This document shows, piece after piece, positions 8,592-17,349 of a stretch of DNA of 59,376 bases. Position numbers and translations under genes: made by a program. How positions within the stretch are numbered: the first letter of the stretch is position 1; each line of letters opens with the position of its first letter. The notes under the pieces were generated by a model. That model was not told the origin of the DNA. It worked only from the letters and a program-made list of their open reading frames with translations, and did not search any database. This stretch comes from UBA10908 sp964608965 (GTDB lineage: Bacteria > Bacillota > Clostridia > Peptostreptococcales > Anaerovoracaceae), in assembly GCA_964608965.1 (NCBI GenBank), contig CAZSPZ010000009.1, positions 1 through 59,376 of the forward strand. Direction: 5' to 3'.

Positions 8592-9158
8592 TTAAAACTT
8601 AATCTTGGGTTCTTCTCCCTTTGCAATACGTCTGATATTTGTCTTATGCTTAAAGAAAATCAAACCTATGATGATTAAAACATAGGGCAGAAATTCGGGA
8701 ATAAAATGCCATACGACAAAAGGGGCTGCGGTGGCGGCTGAAAGAGAGCCCACCGAGACTCTTTTTGTCAAGGCAATCACACTCAGTGCGACTGCTGCCG
8801 CAATCCCGCCTACAGGAGGGGAAACCGCAAGCAAAACACCGAATGCCGTGGCAATTCCTTTGCCGCCGCGAAACCCGTACAACACGGGCCATATATGTCC
8901 CAATATCACTGCATCTGCGCAGAGAAACGACGCGGTCGGTCCATCGACATATGCACCTAAGAGCACAGCTGCGACACCTTTTAAAATATCGATCAGCAGC
9001 GTCGCCGCAGCGTCCCTTTTTCCATAAACCCGCAGCATATTCGTAGAACCGGCGTTTCCGCTGCCTTCTTCTCTGATATCTTTTCCTCGGGCTTTACTTA
9101 TAAGAATAGCAGGGGAAATGTTGCCGATGAAATAAGCAAGAACAACACTGATTATCAA
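8592..9158 (-). CDS. plsY: PlsY: acyl-phosphate:glycerol-3-phosphate acyltransferase
   Basis: The 188-residue integral membrane protein has the PlsY signatures: an N-terminal YFIGNISPA segment, SGNAGSTNMLR, GFRGGKGIAT and a C-terminal HKTNIRRIAKGEE. PlsY transfers an acyl group from acyl-phosphate to glycerol-3-phosphate, giving lysophosphatidate in the membrane. The start overlaps the der stop by 4 bases and gpsA follows 11 bases later, matching the usual Clostridia der-plsY-gpsA order. Confidence 0.96.
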   Translation of the reverse strand: MIISVVLAYFIGNISPAILISKARGKDIREEGSGNAGSTNMLRVYGKRDAAATLLIDILKGVAAVLLGAYVDGPTASFLCADAVILGHIWPVLYGFRGGKGIATAFGVLLAVSPPVGGIAAAVALSVIALTKRVSVGSLSAATAAPFVVWHFIPEFLPYVLIIIGLIFFKHKTNIRRIAKGEEPKIKF

Positions 9159-10477
9159 TTTTCATTATCTCCTTTGTCTCTGAAAACAAATTTTATAGAT
9201 GTCCCTTCGAAACCGTAGCCTTCTCTGATTTTATTTTCAAGATAGCGCGCGTAAGAAAAATGCATCAGTTCCCTGTCATTTACATGAAATGAGAACAACG
9301 GGGGCTTGACACCGATCTGTGTCGCGTAATAAATTTTTAATCTCTTCCCTTTATCGGAAGGAGGATTATTCATAAGAATCGCATCCGCAATCAAGCTGTT
9401 CAGCTGGCCGGTAGATACTCTCATCGCCCTCTTTTCCGAAATAGTGCGAGCAGTAGCTAAAACCGCATCAAGCCTTTGTTTTTTTAGCGCAGAAGTAAAA
9501 AGCACAGGAGCATAATGCATAAAAAGCAATTCCTGCTTTACTTTCTTTTCATAATCTCTCATGGTGTTTGTTTCTTTTGCCACAAGATCCCATTTATTGA
9601 CGACCACCATGATCCCTTTGCCGGATTCGTGGGCAAGACCCGCTATTTTTTTATCCTGCTCTGTCACACCCTCGGTCGCATCGATCACCAAAAGGGCAAC
9701 ATCGCACCGTTCTATCGCAGAGATTGCTCTGATCACGCTATACTTTTCGATGTCGTCTGTCACTTTACTGCGTCTTCTGATTCCCGCAGTATCTATCAAG
9801 ACATATTTTTGTCCGTTTTTTTCGAAAGGTGTATCGATGGAATCTCTTGTAGTTCCCGCTATTTCGCTGACAATCACGCGCTCTTCGCCAAGAAAAGCAT
9901 TGACAATCGAAGATTTTCCGACATTCGGTTTGCCTATAATAGCAATTTTTACATCGTCTTCGTCTTCCGGCTGAAAAGCATTTTCAGGGAACTTCGCAAT
10001 GATTGCATCCAACAAATCACCTAAACCAAGCTGATTCGTCGCAGAGATCGAAAAAGGCTCTCCAAGTCCCAATTCATATAGATCATAAAAATCTTCCGGA
10101 ATCTTACCTGAATCGATTTTATTCGCAACAAGAATAACATCCTTGCCTTTATGACGAAGAATATTTGCCACTTCTCTATCGGCGGAAGTTAAACCTGCAC
10201 GTCCATCCACTAAAAATAAAATGACATCAGCAGTCTCCATGGCAATCTCTGCCTGGACTCTCATCTGAGAAAGGAGCACATCTTTTGCATCCGGGTCAAT
10301 ACCTCCGGTATCTATCAGAAGAAAGGAAACTCCCGACCATTCTGCCTCTGCTACGATGCGATCTCTGGTTACTCCGGGCGTATCTTCTACGATGGAAACT
10401 CTACGTCCGATGATCTTATTAAAAAACGTCGATTTTCCTACATTAGGCCTTCCGACTATTGCTACTATGGGCTTCAT
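9155..10477 (-). CDS. der: Der (EngA): ribosome-assembly GTPase with tandem G domains
   Basis: Two GTPase domains are visible: GRPNVGKS near residue 9 with DTGG, NKID; and GKPNVGKS near residue 184 with DTAGI and NKWD. A C-terminal KH-like domain follows. Der acts in 50S ribosomal subunit assembly. The ATG at 10483 lies only two bases from GGAGG, whereas ATG 10477 has 8-base spacing, so 10477 is taken (440 aa). It is the first gene of the der-plsY-gpsA-miaB unit. A possible promoter (TAGAAA, 17 bases, TACAAT on the minus strand) lies about 30 bases upstream. Confidence 0.97.
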   Translation of the reverse strand: MKPIVAIVGRPNVGKSTFFNKIIGRRVSIVEDTPGVTRDRIVAEAEWSGVSFLLIDTGGIDPDAKDVLLSQMRVQAEIAMETADVILFLVDGRAGLTSADREVANILRHKGKDVILVANKIDSGKIPEDFYDLYELGLGEPFSISATNQLGLGDLLDAIIAKFPENAFQPEDEDDVKIAIIGKPNVGKSSIVNAFLGEERVIVSEIAGTTRDSIDTPFEKNGQKYVLIDTAGIRRRSKVTDDIEKYSVIRAISAIERCDVALLVIDATEGVTEQDKKIAGLAHESGKGIMVVVNKWDLVAKETNTMRDYEKKVKQELLFMHYAPVLFTSALKKQRLDAVLATARTISEKRAMRVSTGQLNSLIADAILMNNPPSDKGKRLKIYYATQIGVKPPLFSFHVNDRELMHFSYARYLENKIREGYGFEGTSIKFVFRDKGDNEN

Positions 10478-10540
10478 AAACATTCCCTCCGTCCTTTAAA
10501 TGATATTGTATCACATGGACGAGGGTTTTTCTATTTAGAT

Positions 10541-10569
10541 TTGCTCCTTAAACTGGATTGTGCTATACT
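10541..10569 (+). promoter_or_regulatory. Predicted sigma-A promoter for the zinc-ribbon membrane gene and possibly trkA
   Basis: TTGCTC (10541-10546), 17-base spacer, TATACT (10564-10569). It is divergent from the der promoter and 63 bases before the gene start at 10632. Confidence 0.55.
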
Positions 10570-10631
10570 GTCTTACAAATGTTTTGATGCACATGATGCT
10601 TATGCAATCGCTATTATACGGAGGAACATAT

Positions 10632-11201
10632 ATGAGCGGCAACGATCAAAATCCAAATCAAACCCCACCGGAACAGGGCTATAAAGAGCTCCCGCCGGCA
10701 GTAAAAACTTATTTTAAAATTAAAAACTCTTTAAAAGCCCCTATCATCGGCCGAGACGAACAGGGACTGTCTCCCAAAAGATTTACGAAAAGCTATTTTG
10801 AGGATACTTGTCCCTACTGCGAAACGACGGCGGAGCACGAAGGGAAAAAACATAGATACAGCAAAGTTACAAGAAAAAAAATTATGATTAACATGATGTT
10901 GATGCTTCTTGTCGCTTTTGCAACAGGAATAGGTCTGGTTCACCTTTTAGTAGGCCTGGCAGTTATAGCAGTTCTGGGATATTCCACAGCGACACATGCA
11001 GAACGAAAAATGTACTATACATTGCTCTGCAGAAAATGCGGTCGCGACTTTCCGATGGATACCGAAGAACAAGATGCAATAAGACAGGAAGAATTGGAGA
11101 AGAAGGCCACTGCAGGAGCTCCAACAGAAGAGGCCGCTTCGCAAGAAAAAGAAACATCAGAAGAGAGCGAAACGCTCACTGGCGAAGGCAAAAACGAATA
11201 A
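10632..11201 (+). CDS. Hypothetical membrane protein with split zinc-ribbon cysteines
   Basis: Start 10632 is chosen because a GGAGG site lies 7 bases upstream; the longer frame from 10560 has no ribosome binding site and overlaps the predicted promoter. The 189-residue protein has a hydrophilic N-terminal part with CPYC (residues about 60-63), two close hydrophobic helices (about 85-125), then CRKC (about 137-140), and a Glu/Lys/Ala-rich tail. The two CxxC pairs flanking a membrane hairpin could form one metal-binding ribbon at the cytoplasmic face. I do not recognise a family. It precedes trkA on the same strand, but a link to potassium uptake is only positional. Confidence 0.7.
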   Translation: MSGNDQNPNQTPPEQGYKELPPAVKTYFKIKNSLKAPIIGRDEQGLSPKRFTKSYFEDTCPYCETTAEHEGKKHRYSKVTRKKIMINMMLMLLVAFATGIGLVHLLVGLAVIAVLGYSTATHAERKMYYTLLCRKCGRDFPMDTEEQDAIRQEELEKKATAGAPTEEAASQEKETSEESETLTGEGKNE

Positions 11202-11212
11202 TAGCAGATTGT

Positions 11213-11241
11213 AAGGAGGTTCGGTAAAATCCGAACCCCTT
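11213..11241 (+). repeat. Stem-loop in the trkA leader
   Basis: GGTTCGG (11218-11224) and CCGAACC (11231-11237) pair perfectly around a 6-base loop, extended by AAGG/CCTT outside a small A/C bulge. No T run follows, so it is not a normal terminator; it lies 25 bases before the trkA start and could protect or modulate the mRNA. Confidence 0.5.
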
Positions 11242-11265
11242 CTGTACATACTGGAGGGAAAAAAC

Positions 11266-12627
11266 ATGAAAGTTGCCGTTGTCGGAGCCGGAAAGTTGGG
11301 TATGACCGTTACGGAGGCCATGTTAGGCGGAGGAAACGAGGTTACGCTGATAGACAAGGATGAAGCGCTGATTCAAAAAGTCAGTTCGCGCCTTGATATT
11401 TTTACTATTGCAGCCAACGCAAAACGTATTGACATTATGAAAGAGCTTAAAATCTGGGAATACGATCTCTTGGTCAGCGCCACCGATGGGGATGAGAAAA
11501 ATATTGTCATTTGCGCTTTTGCGAAGCAATTAGGATGCCCGCGCGTGATAGCCCGTGTTCGGTCCCCGGAGCATGTCGAACAGATTGAATTTATAAAAAA
11601 ATCCATGAATATAGACTATATAGTGAACCCTGATATGGCGTGCGCCGCAGAAATATACAAATATTTAGTCGAAAAATATACACTCACCGATGGTTGTTAT
11701 ACTGCGGATGGTGTGTCTATCCTCGAATTCAAAGTGGACAAACTTCCGGATCTTATCGATAAAGAAATCAGAGAAACTTCGATTTTGCTCGGGAATCTTT
11801 TAGTTGCGGCAATTTCCAGAAACGGAAAGATCATGATTCCAAACGGGTCCACGAAATTGGAACTCGGAGATAACGTGTACGTTATCGGATTAGAACGTCC
11901 GGTCACAGATTTAGCCGGCATTGTCCACGAAAAGCAACGATATACAGACCTTGAACGTGTCATGATTGCAGGCGGCGGAAAGACGGGTTACTACCTTGCA
12001 AAGAAACTGGATGACTTTGGCGTAGCCGTAAAAATCATCGAGCTAAACAGAGAGCGTTGCGAGTATCTTACGGAAAGACTCCAGAATGTTCTTATTCTGC
12101 ATGGAGATGCAACGGATTCCAGCCTGCTCCACGAAGAAAATTTAGACGAGATGGATGCATTTGTCGCCGTAACGGGTTTCGACGAAGAGAACCTTCTTCT
12201 ATCCCTTATGGCCAAACAGCACAATATCGAAGATGTCGTAGCAAAAGTCAGCCGCAAGAGCTATGCTACGCTGATTGAGAGCTTGGGCGTTACGATGACG
12301 ATTAACCCGATGGATATGTGCGCAACGGATATTTTGAGGTACATACAAAAGTCCGGCATTTTGATCTTTTCGCAGCTCATCCAGGGACAGGCAGAATTTA
12401 TCGAAATATGGGCGGAAAAAGGAATGCCGCTTACTGAAAAAGTTCTTGCGGATCTGGATATACCCGAAGGTGTCATTATTGCCGCCATCCATCGGAAGGA
12501 TCAAATTATTATACCGGACGGTCACACCAGGATACAGGACGAAGACAGGGTGGTTATCCTCTCGCTCCTGTCAAGCATTTCATCGTTGGAAGGCTTGATT
12601 AAACAGCCCAAGACACATTTATTTTAG
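11266..12627 (+). CDS. trkA: TrkA: cytoplasmic NAD-binding subunit of Trk potassium uptake
   Basis: The 453-residue protein has two tandem RCK modules, each with an N-terminal Rossmann fold and a C-terminal TrkA_C domain. The dinucleotide motifs are VVGAGKLGM at residue about 4 and IAGGGKTGYYLA near residue 230. TrkA forms a ring that gates the TrkH channel in response to nucleotides. A GGAGGG site precedes the ATG. Two trkH genes follow directly (31 and 9 bases apart), so one TrkA probably serves both pores. Confidence 0.96.
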   Translation: MKVAVVGAGKLGMTVTEAMLGGGNEVTLIDKDEALIQKVSSRLDIFTIAANAKRIDIMKELKIWEYDLLVSATDGDEKNIVICAFAKQLGCPRVIARVRSPEHVEQIEFIKKSMNIDYIVNPDMACAAEIYKYLVEKYTLTDGCYTADGVSILEFKVDKLPDLIDKEIRETSILLGNLLVAAISRNGKIMIPNGSTKLELGDNVYVIGLERPVTDLAGIVHEKQRYTDLERVMIAGGGKTGYYLAKKLDDFGVAVKIIELNRERCEYLTERLQNVLILHGDATDSSLLHEENLDEMDAFVAVTGFDEENLLLSLMAKQHNIEDVVAKVSRKSYATLIESLGVTMTINPMDMCATDILRYIQKSGILIFSQLIQGQAEFIEIWAEKGMPLTEKVLADLDIPEGVIIAAIHRKDQIIIPDGHTRIQDEDRVVILSLLSSISSLEGLIKQPKTHLF

Positions 12628-12657
12628 TCAGAAAGACAGCGATTTAAGAAAAGCACT

Positions 12658-14127
12658 ATGGTAATTTTAAATAAAGGACCTATTATAAAAATACTCGGTT
12701 CCGTGACCGTCGTGGTGGGAGTATCTATGATCCTGCCGATGTTGGTGTCGATTTATTACGGAGAAACTCGCTCGGTCATGAGTTTCCTTTATTGTATCCT
12801 CCCCATGATAGCCGGAGGCTATTTTTGTGTGTACTATACGCCCGATGTAAAGCACTCATCGATCAGAGTACGTGACGGTTTCTTCATCGTAGGAGTGTCC
12901 TGGTTGGCTATGTCGTTTTTCGGTGCACTGCCTTTCGTATTTTCCGGGGCTATACCCAACATCATCGACGCATATTTTGAAACGGCATCCGGTTTTACAA
13001 CGACAGGCGCCAGCATTTTGACTGACGTAGAAAGTCTACCAAAAGGGATGCTTTTTTGGCGCTCCTTTACCCATTGGATCGGGGGGATGGGCGTGCTTGT
13101 CCTTACCATTGCGCTGCTTCCTATGTTAGGCATCGGAGGACAAAAAATCATGAGGGCAGAAACCACCGGCCCGACAATGGACAAAATCACATTTACGGTA
13201 AATGATACAGCGAAAATTCTTTATAAAATATATACGGGGATGACTCTTCTTCAGATTTCCCTACTGATGTTAGGAGGAATGGGCCTCTACGATGCGAGCG
13301 TTCACACATTCGGAACCGTCGGTACGGGAGGTTTTTCCAACTATGCGGCGAGTGTGGGGGAATTTGACAGCTTTTATGCTGATATGGTCATCGGATGCTT
13401 TATGATGTTTGCCGGCATGAACTTTACACTTTTTCACACTTTGCTTAAAGGGAAAGTCAGGGATTTTTTTAAGGATTATGAACTTCGCTGTTATTTGGGT
13501 ATCATTGCGGCTTCGACTTTTATCATTACCATCATGCTATACACCAAAGGATTTTACGGCAACATCGTCGAGAGTTTTCGCTATGCGTTCTTTCAGGTGT
13601 CTTCCATCATAACCACGACCGGGTACGCCACGACCGACTTCGACTTGTGGCCGGTGCCGTGCAAAATGATACTCTTTTTCCTGATGATTGTCGGAGCTTG
13701 CGCCTCTTCCACCGGTGGAGGAATCAAGGTGATACGTATCGCATTGGTTTTTAAACTCATAAAGAGAAGTATTTACAGAGGGCTTCATCCCAACGCGGTC
13801 GTGCCTTTAAAAATAGGGAATAAAGCCCTTTCCCCGGAAGTGATGTCGGGCGTGGCAGGTTTTGTGATATTGTATTTTATCTGCACAATGGGTGGAATAC
13901 TTTTTATCAGCTTAGAAAATATCGACATGGTGACAGCAATTTCCTCTGTGATGGCCTGCATCAGCAATATCGGCCCGGGGTTTGAAATGGTCGGGCCCAC
14001 ATTGAACTTTTCGTTTTACAGCGGCGCGTCCAAAATTTTGCTGTCGCTGCTGATGATTGCCGGACGTTTAGAACTGTTTACTGTGGTTCTTCTGTTCACC
14101 CCTGTTTTTTGGAACAAGAAAAAGTAG
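12658..14127 (+). CDS. trkH: TrkH potassium uptake pore subunit, copy 1
   Basis: The 489-residue polytopic membrane protein has the SKT-family pattern of four M1-P-M2 repeats. P-loop selectivity segments are visible: SGFTTTGAS (near 112), GTVGTGGFSNY (near 222), TTTGYATTDF (near 320) and SNIGPGFE (near 440). TrkH conducts K+ (or Na+-coupled K+) and is gated by TrkA. It follows trkA by 30 bases and precedes a second trkH by 9 bases. Confidence 0.95.
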   Translation: MVILNKGPIIKILGSVTVVVGVSMILPMLVSIYYGETRSVMSFLYCILPMIAGGYFCVYYTPDVKHSSIRVRDGFFIVGVSWLAMSFFGALPFVFSGAIPNIIDAYFETASGFTTTGASILTDVESLPKGMLFWRSFTHWIGGMGVLVLTIALLPMLGIGGQKIMRAETTGPTMDKITFTVNDTAKILYKIYTGMTLLQISLLMLGGMGLYDASVHTFGTVGTGGFSNYAASVGEFDSFYADMVIGCFMMFAGMNFTLFHTLLKGKVRDFFKDYELRCYLGIIAASTFIITIMLYTKGFYGNIVESFRYAFFQVSSIITTTGYATTDFDLWPVPCKMILFFLMIVGACASSTGGGIKVIRIALVFKLIKRSIYRGLHPNAVVPLKIGNKALSPEVMSGVAGFVILYFICTMGGILFISLENIDMVTAISSVMACISNIGPGFEMVGPTLNFSFYSGASKILLSLLMIAGRLELFTVVLLFTPVFWNKKK

Positions 14128-14136
14128 GAAAAAAAA

Positions 14137-15597
14137 TTGAGCCTGAACAAATCGACTGTATTGAAAATATTGGGATATCTTTTGGGCATCGCCGGCATAG
14201 CCATGCTCCCTTCGTTTTTCGTCTCTTTGTATCTTGGAGAAAAAGGCTCTGCGCTGGGCTTTGGCCTTACTGCGGCAAGCATGATCTGTCTGAGTGCATC
14301 TTTGCTATGGTTCTTAAAAGGAGTGATCCCCGAACCACGGCTTCGAGAGGGTATGTTCATCGTATTCCTGGGGTGGTTTTTTGCATCTTTTGCCGGAGCG
14401 TTCCCCTATTTAATTTCCGGTACACTGCAGTCTTTTCCTGACGCATTTTTCGAGTCCGTATCAGGATTTACCACGACCGGAGCAACCGTATTCTCCGATA
14501 TAGAAGCACTGCCAAGAGGCATCCTGTTATGGCGTTCCATGTGCCAATGGTTAGGCGGAATGGGCATCCTGGTCTTTGTGATATCGATTCTTCCTTCTCT
14601 TGGAATAAACGGACATAATATTTTAAATGCAGAATCTCCCGGACCGGGCTTTCAAAATCCCGAAACAGGCTTTAAAGGATCTGCCAAAAAATTATATCTG
14701 GTGTACGTCGCAATGACCGTCATAGAAATTATCCTTCTTCTGCTTGGAGGCATGAATTTATTTGATTCTGTAATCTTTTGCTTTGGAAGCATATCCTCCA
14801 GTGGCCTGACCAGTTATAATGACGGCATCATGCATTTTGACAGCATATATATAGAAGCGGTCATCGCTGTTTTCATGTTGCTCTCTTGTGTCAATTTCTC
14901 CTTATACTATTATATTGTGAAAAGGAAGTTTGAAAAATTTTGGAATAATACAGAATTCAGAGTGTTTATAGGAATCATGGCAGTTTCAGCTGTCATGGTA
15001 TGTCTTAACCTAAGATGGAGCGGAACATACAACACGGCGGATTCGATTCGATATGGCGTTTTTCAGACAGTGTCCTTTATGACGACGACAGGCAATGCCA
15101 GCACAGATTTTATGCATTGGCCGGGCTTTTCCCAAATGCTGCTCACGACGCTTACTTTTATCGGCGGTTCTTCCTCTTCCACCGGCGGCGCAATAAAAGT
15201 AATAAGGGTGATTATTCTGGGCAAATTGGTATGGCGCAGCTTGTCTATGCGGGTGCATCCGAATGCGGTGATCGGCATAAAATTGGAAGGAAAACCACTT
15301 CCAAGCAATACGGTCAACGCCGCAGTAGCGTTCTTCCTGACATATATTGCCGTATTTTTAGCCGGCGCTTTTGTCATATCGTTTGGCACAGAAGATTTCC
15401 AAACCGCATTTGTGGCGTCTTCTGCCTTGCTGAGCAATACCGGTACAGGCTTTGGAACCATGGGAATATTCGGAAACTATTCCGCTTTCGCCGGACCGAT
15501 GAAATTATTCATGAGTTTTATGATGCTGGCCGGCAGGTTGGAAATTTATACCGTCTTACTTATAGGAAGCAGAGTTTTCTGGAATCCGCACAAGTAG
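14137..15597 (+). CDS. trkH: TrkH potassium uptake pore subunit, copy 2
   Basis: The 486-residue protein is a clear paralogue of the preceding gene: same repeats and P-loops (SGFTTTGATVFS, SISSSGLTSYN, TTTGNASTDF, SNTGTGFG). The start is a TTG with AGG eight bases upstream. The two copies differ throughout rather than being a recent duplication. In filter 2, the first copy has GTVGTGGFS while this copy has SISSSGLTS, so the selectivity glycine motif is less canonical here. Confidence 0.93.
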   Translation: MSLNKSTVLKILGYLLGIAGIAMLPSFFVSLYLGEKGSALGFGLTAASMICLSASLLWFLKGVIPEPRLREGMFIVFLGWFFASFAGAFPYLISGTLQSFPDAFFESVSGFTTTGATVFSDIEALPRGILLWRSMCQWLGGMGILVFVISILPSLGINGHNILNAESPGPGFQNPETGFKGSAKKLYLVYVAMTVIEIILLLLGGMNLFDSVIFCFGSISSSGLTSYNDGIMHFDSIYIEAVIAVFMLLSCVNFSLYYYIVKRKFEKFWNNTEFRVFIGIMAVSAVMVCLNLRWSGTYNTADSIRYGVFQTVSFMTTTGNASTDFMHWPGFSQMLLTTLTFIGGSSSSTGGAIKVIRVIILGKLVWRSLSMRVHPNAVIGIKLEGKPLPSNTVNAAVAFFLTYIAVFLAGAFVISFGTEDFQTAFVASSALLSNTGTGFGTMGIFGNYSAFAGPMKLFMSFMMLAGRLEIYTVLLIGSRVFWNPHK

Positions 15598-15623
15598 TGA
15601 TCCGATAGAACAATCGCATGTAT

Positions 15624-16346
15624 TTAAAGCGAAGTATCATCTGCGCTTTGAACATGGAAGGCATAATCGGGTACGATTTCATCGACAAGAGGCTGTAATA
15701 GTTCTTTTACTTTTTCTGTTGCCACATCTTCTGCTTGTTTAAAAAGTTCTGTCGTATTTAAGACATCATACATCGCGTCTTTTATATTCTGATTTACAAC
15801 CGTTTGCTGTTCCTGCGTCATTTTTATATCCCCAAACGCAAAAAGTGCGTGCTCCGTATCTTCGTATTGTGTCTTTGTATAATCCGGCTCAATATACATT
15901 AACAATGGCTTGCTTATCTGTATGGTTACCTGACGCAAATTGTGGTTCACTTGTATGCTGCCTTCGTTTACTGCACTCAAATCCACGCCGAATGCTCCGG
16001 TTCCATAAGCATGAATCACCTGTGTTTTTTCAAAAACAGGTATATTCCAAAGCATTTGACTTATTTCCATATCCACCTGCACATCTTGCTCCATGATGAT
16101 GAGTTGCGCTTTGCTTCTGGTCTCCTTTAGAATGCTTTCATTTATTTGCGTCGTTTTGTATCCCATCACTTGGTCTGCGCGCATTTCATCGAAAGAAGTC
16201 GGAAGGTTGCCCAAACCCAAAGACGCTTTGAATTGTGGGAATATATATAGTACCGCAACGAAAAGCAAAAACGCCAGGAAAGCTATTGTCAACGGCATCA
16301 TGCAGCCTCTGTTTTCGATGATGATCGGCCTTTTGGTCTTGTTCAT
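15624..16346 (-). CDS. DUF4230 domain-containing membrane-anchored protein
   Basis: The 240-residue protein has an N-terminal transmembrane helix (about 17-37) followed by an extracytoplasmic region with the DUF4230 pattern: E-T-R-S-K-A-Q-L, then alternating strands around VIHAYGTGAFGVDLS, and a C-terminal helix. Function is unknown. It is convergent with trkH and divergent from the GNAT gene. Confidence 0.75.
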   Translation of the reverse strand: MNKTKRPIIIENRGCMMPLTIAFLAFLLFVAVLYIFPQFKASLGLGNLPTSFDEMRADQVMGYKTTQINESILKETRSKAQLIIMEQDVQVDMEISQMLWNIPVFEKTQVIHAYGTGAFGVDLSAVNEGSIQVNHNLRQVTIQISKPLLMYIEPDYTKTQYEDTEHALFAFGDIKMTQEQQTVVNQNIKDAMYDVLNTTELFKQAEDVATEKVKELLQPLVDEIVPDYAFHVQSADDTSL

Positions 16347-16469
16347 TTCAACCCCTTCTTTTTCAAAAGTGTAATGTCTCGGCTCATTTTACTATGGAAG
16401 CAAATAGGGGGCAAGTCTTGGTGAGTATTGTAAGAAATATGTTATAATTAGAAAAAGGGAGGTGATGTT

Positions 16470-16997
16470 TTGCGCATAAGGCCATATAGAAGCAAAGATG
16501 CTGTGAGTATAAAGAGCTGGATAAGGAACGAGACCGAGCATGCGTTATGGTGTGCCAATTTGTTTGACTACCCTTTGACAACAGAAGCTTTGGAAAGCAA
16601 GCGAGCTCAAATGGACGAGCAGACAGACGGGTCTCTTTTCACGGCATTAGACTCCATGGGAACACCGATAGGATTTTTTGCCGTCATGAGAGCAGACTAT
16701 ACGACAAACAACGCGCACCTGGGATTTATCATAATCGCCCCCGACCTTCGCGGTGCGGGCTTGGGAATGGAAATGGTCAGGTTGGCTGTCTATTACTGCT
16801 TTAACTTATTAGCCGTGGCCAGTGTTACTTTAAAGGTTTACGACAGCAATGAAAAAGCACACAAATGCTATAAAGCCATTGGATTTGCCGATGTCTCCCA
16901 CAACGATAAATCTCTTGTGTTTCAAGGGGAAAATTGGGGAACCTGGGATATGATTATCACACGAAGAAAAGCCTTTAAGCGCCCTTCGATTTTTTGA
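16470..16997 (+). CDS. GNAT family N-acetyltransferase
   Basis: The 175-residue protein starts at TTG 16470, with a strong GGAGGTGA site at 7-base spacing; the ATG five bases earlier is in another frame and stops after four codons. The core shows a GNAT fold: GFFAVMRAD strand, APDLRGAGLGMEMVRLA acetyl-CoA loop (R-G-x-G-L-G), and KVYDSNEKAHKCYKAIGF at the end. The substrate is unknown. TATAAT at 16443-16448 is a likely -10 element. Confidence 0.85.
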   Translation: MRIRPYRSKDAVSIKSWIRNETEHALWCANLFDYPLTTEALESKRAQMDEQTDGSLFTALDSMGTPIGFFAVMRADYTTNNAHLGFIIIAPDLRGAGLGMEMVRLAVYYCFNLLAVASVTLKVYDSNEKAHKCYKAIGFADVSHNDKSLVFQGENWGTWDMIITRRKAFKRPSIF

Positions 16998-17103
16998 CAT
17001 TGCGATTTGCACCAAACGTGCTGCCCAATGCCGCTTTTCCCCGATAAGAAGTTTAGCCTGCCATTATTTGTTCAATTCAAACAACGTTTCCGCTTAAAAA
17101 TTG

Positions 17104-17132
17104 TTGACAAGCCATTACTCAAAGAGTAATAT
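17104..17132 (+). promoter_or_regulatory. Strong promoter with a perfect palindrome between -35 and -10
   Basis: TTGACA (17104-17109), a 17-base spacer, and TAATAT (17127-17132) form a near-consensus promoter. ATTACTC-AAA-GAGTAAT (17114-17130), a perfect 7-3-7 inverted repeat, fills the spacer and runs into the -10. The position is ideal for a repressor operator. It points toward 17140 and beyond, where only a 26-codon ORF (17140-17220, no ribosome binding site) precedes the CBS-ACT gene. Confidence 0.6.
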
Positions 17133-17174
17133 ACCTTCAATGAATGAACATTGCGGGTACATTCAGGAAAGCTG

Positions 17175-17302
17175 TACTACATTTCAAGGTAATGGCAATA
17201 AATTTCATGTTATTCGCTAATGCGGAATAATCCTCCTCTCTTTTCACAAATCCTCTATTCAGTCATGTACGATTTGCTAATCTTTACCTTGAAATTGTAG
17301 TA
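17175..17302. repeat. Long inverted repeat upstream of the CBS-ACT gene
   Basis: Left arm 17175-17192 and right arm 17284-17302 are reverse complements over 18 of 19 positions with one missing base, separated by 91 bases. The 16998-17349 interval holds no convincing gene; apart from this repeat and two promoter-like sites I see nothing else in it. Confidence 0.6.
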
Positions 17303-17326
17303 TGGAATGGTACAATGAAATTGTAC
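17289..17326 (+). promoter_or_regulatory. Promoter with a perfect palindrome over the -10, for the CBS-ACT gene
   Basis: TTGAAA (17289-17294), a 16-base spacer and TACAAT (17311-17316) lie 34 bases before the ATG at 17350. GTACAAT-GAA-ATTGTAC (17310-17326) is a perfect 7-3-7 inverted repeat over the -10 and transcription start. It has the same geometry as the palindrome at 17114-17130 but a different sequence. Confidence 0.55.
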
Positions 17327-17349
17327 TGAAACAGAAAGGAGAAGGAACC

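Noticed and set aside
9515..10024. Plus-strand ORFs inside der
   Set aside because: Shadows of the Der GTPase reading frame.
17140..17220. 26-codon ORF just after the strong promoter at 17104
   Set aside because: It would need leaderless translation; no ribosome binding site and no recognisable homology.
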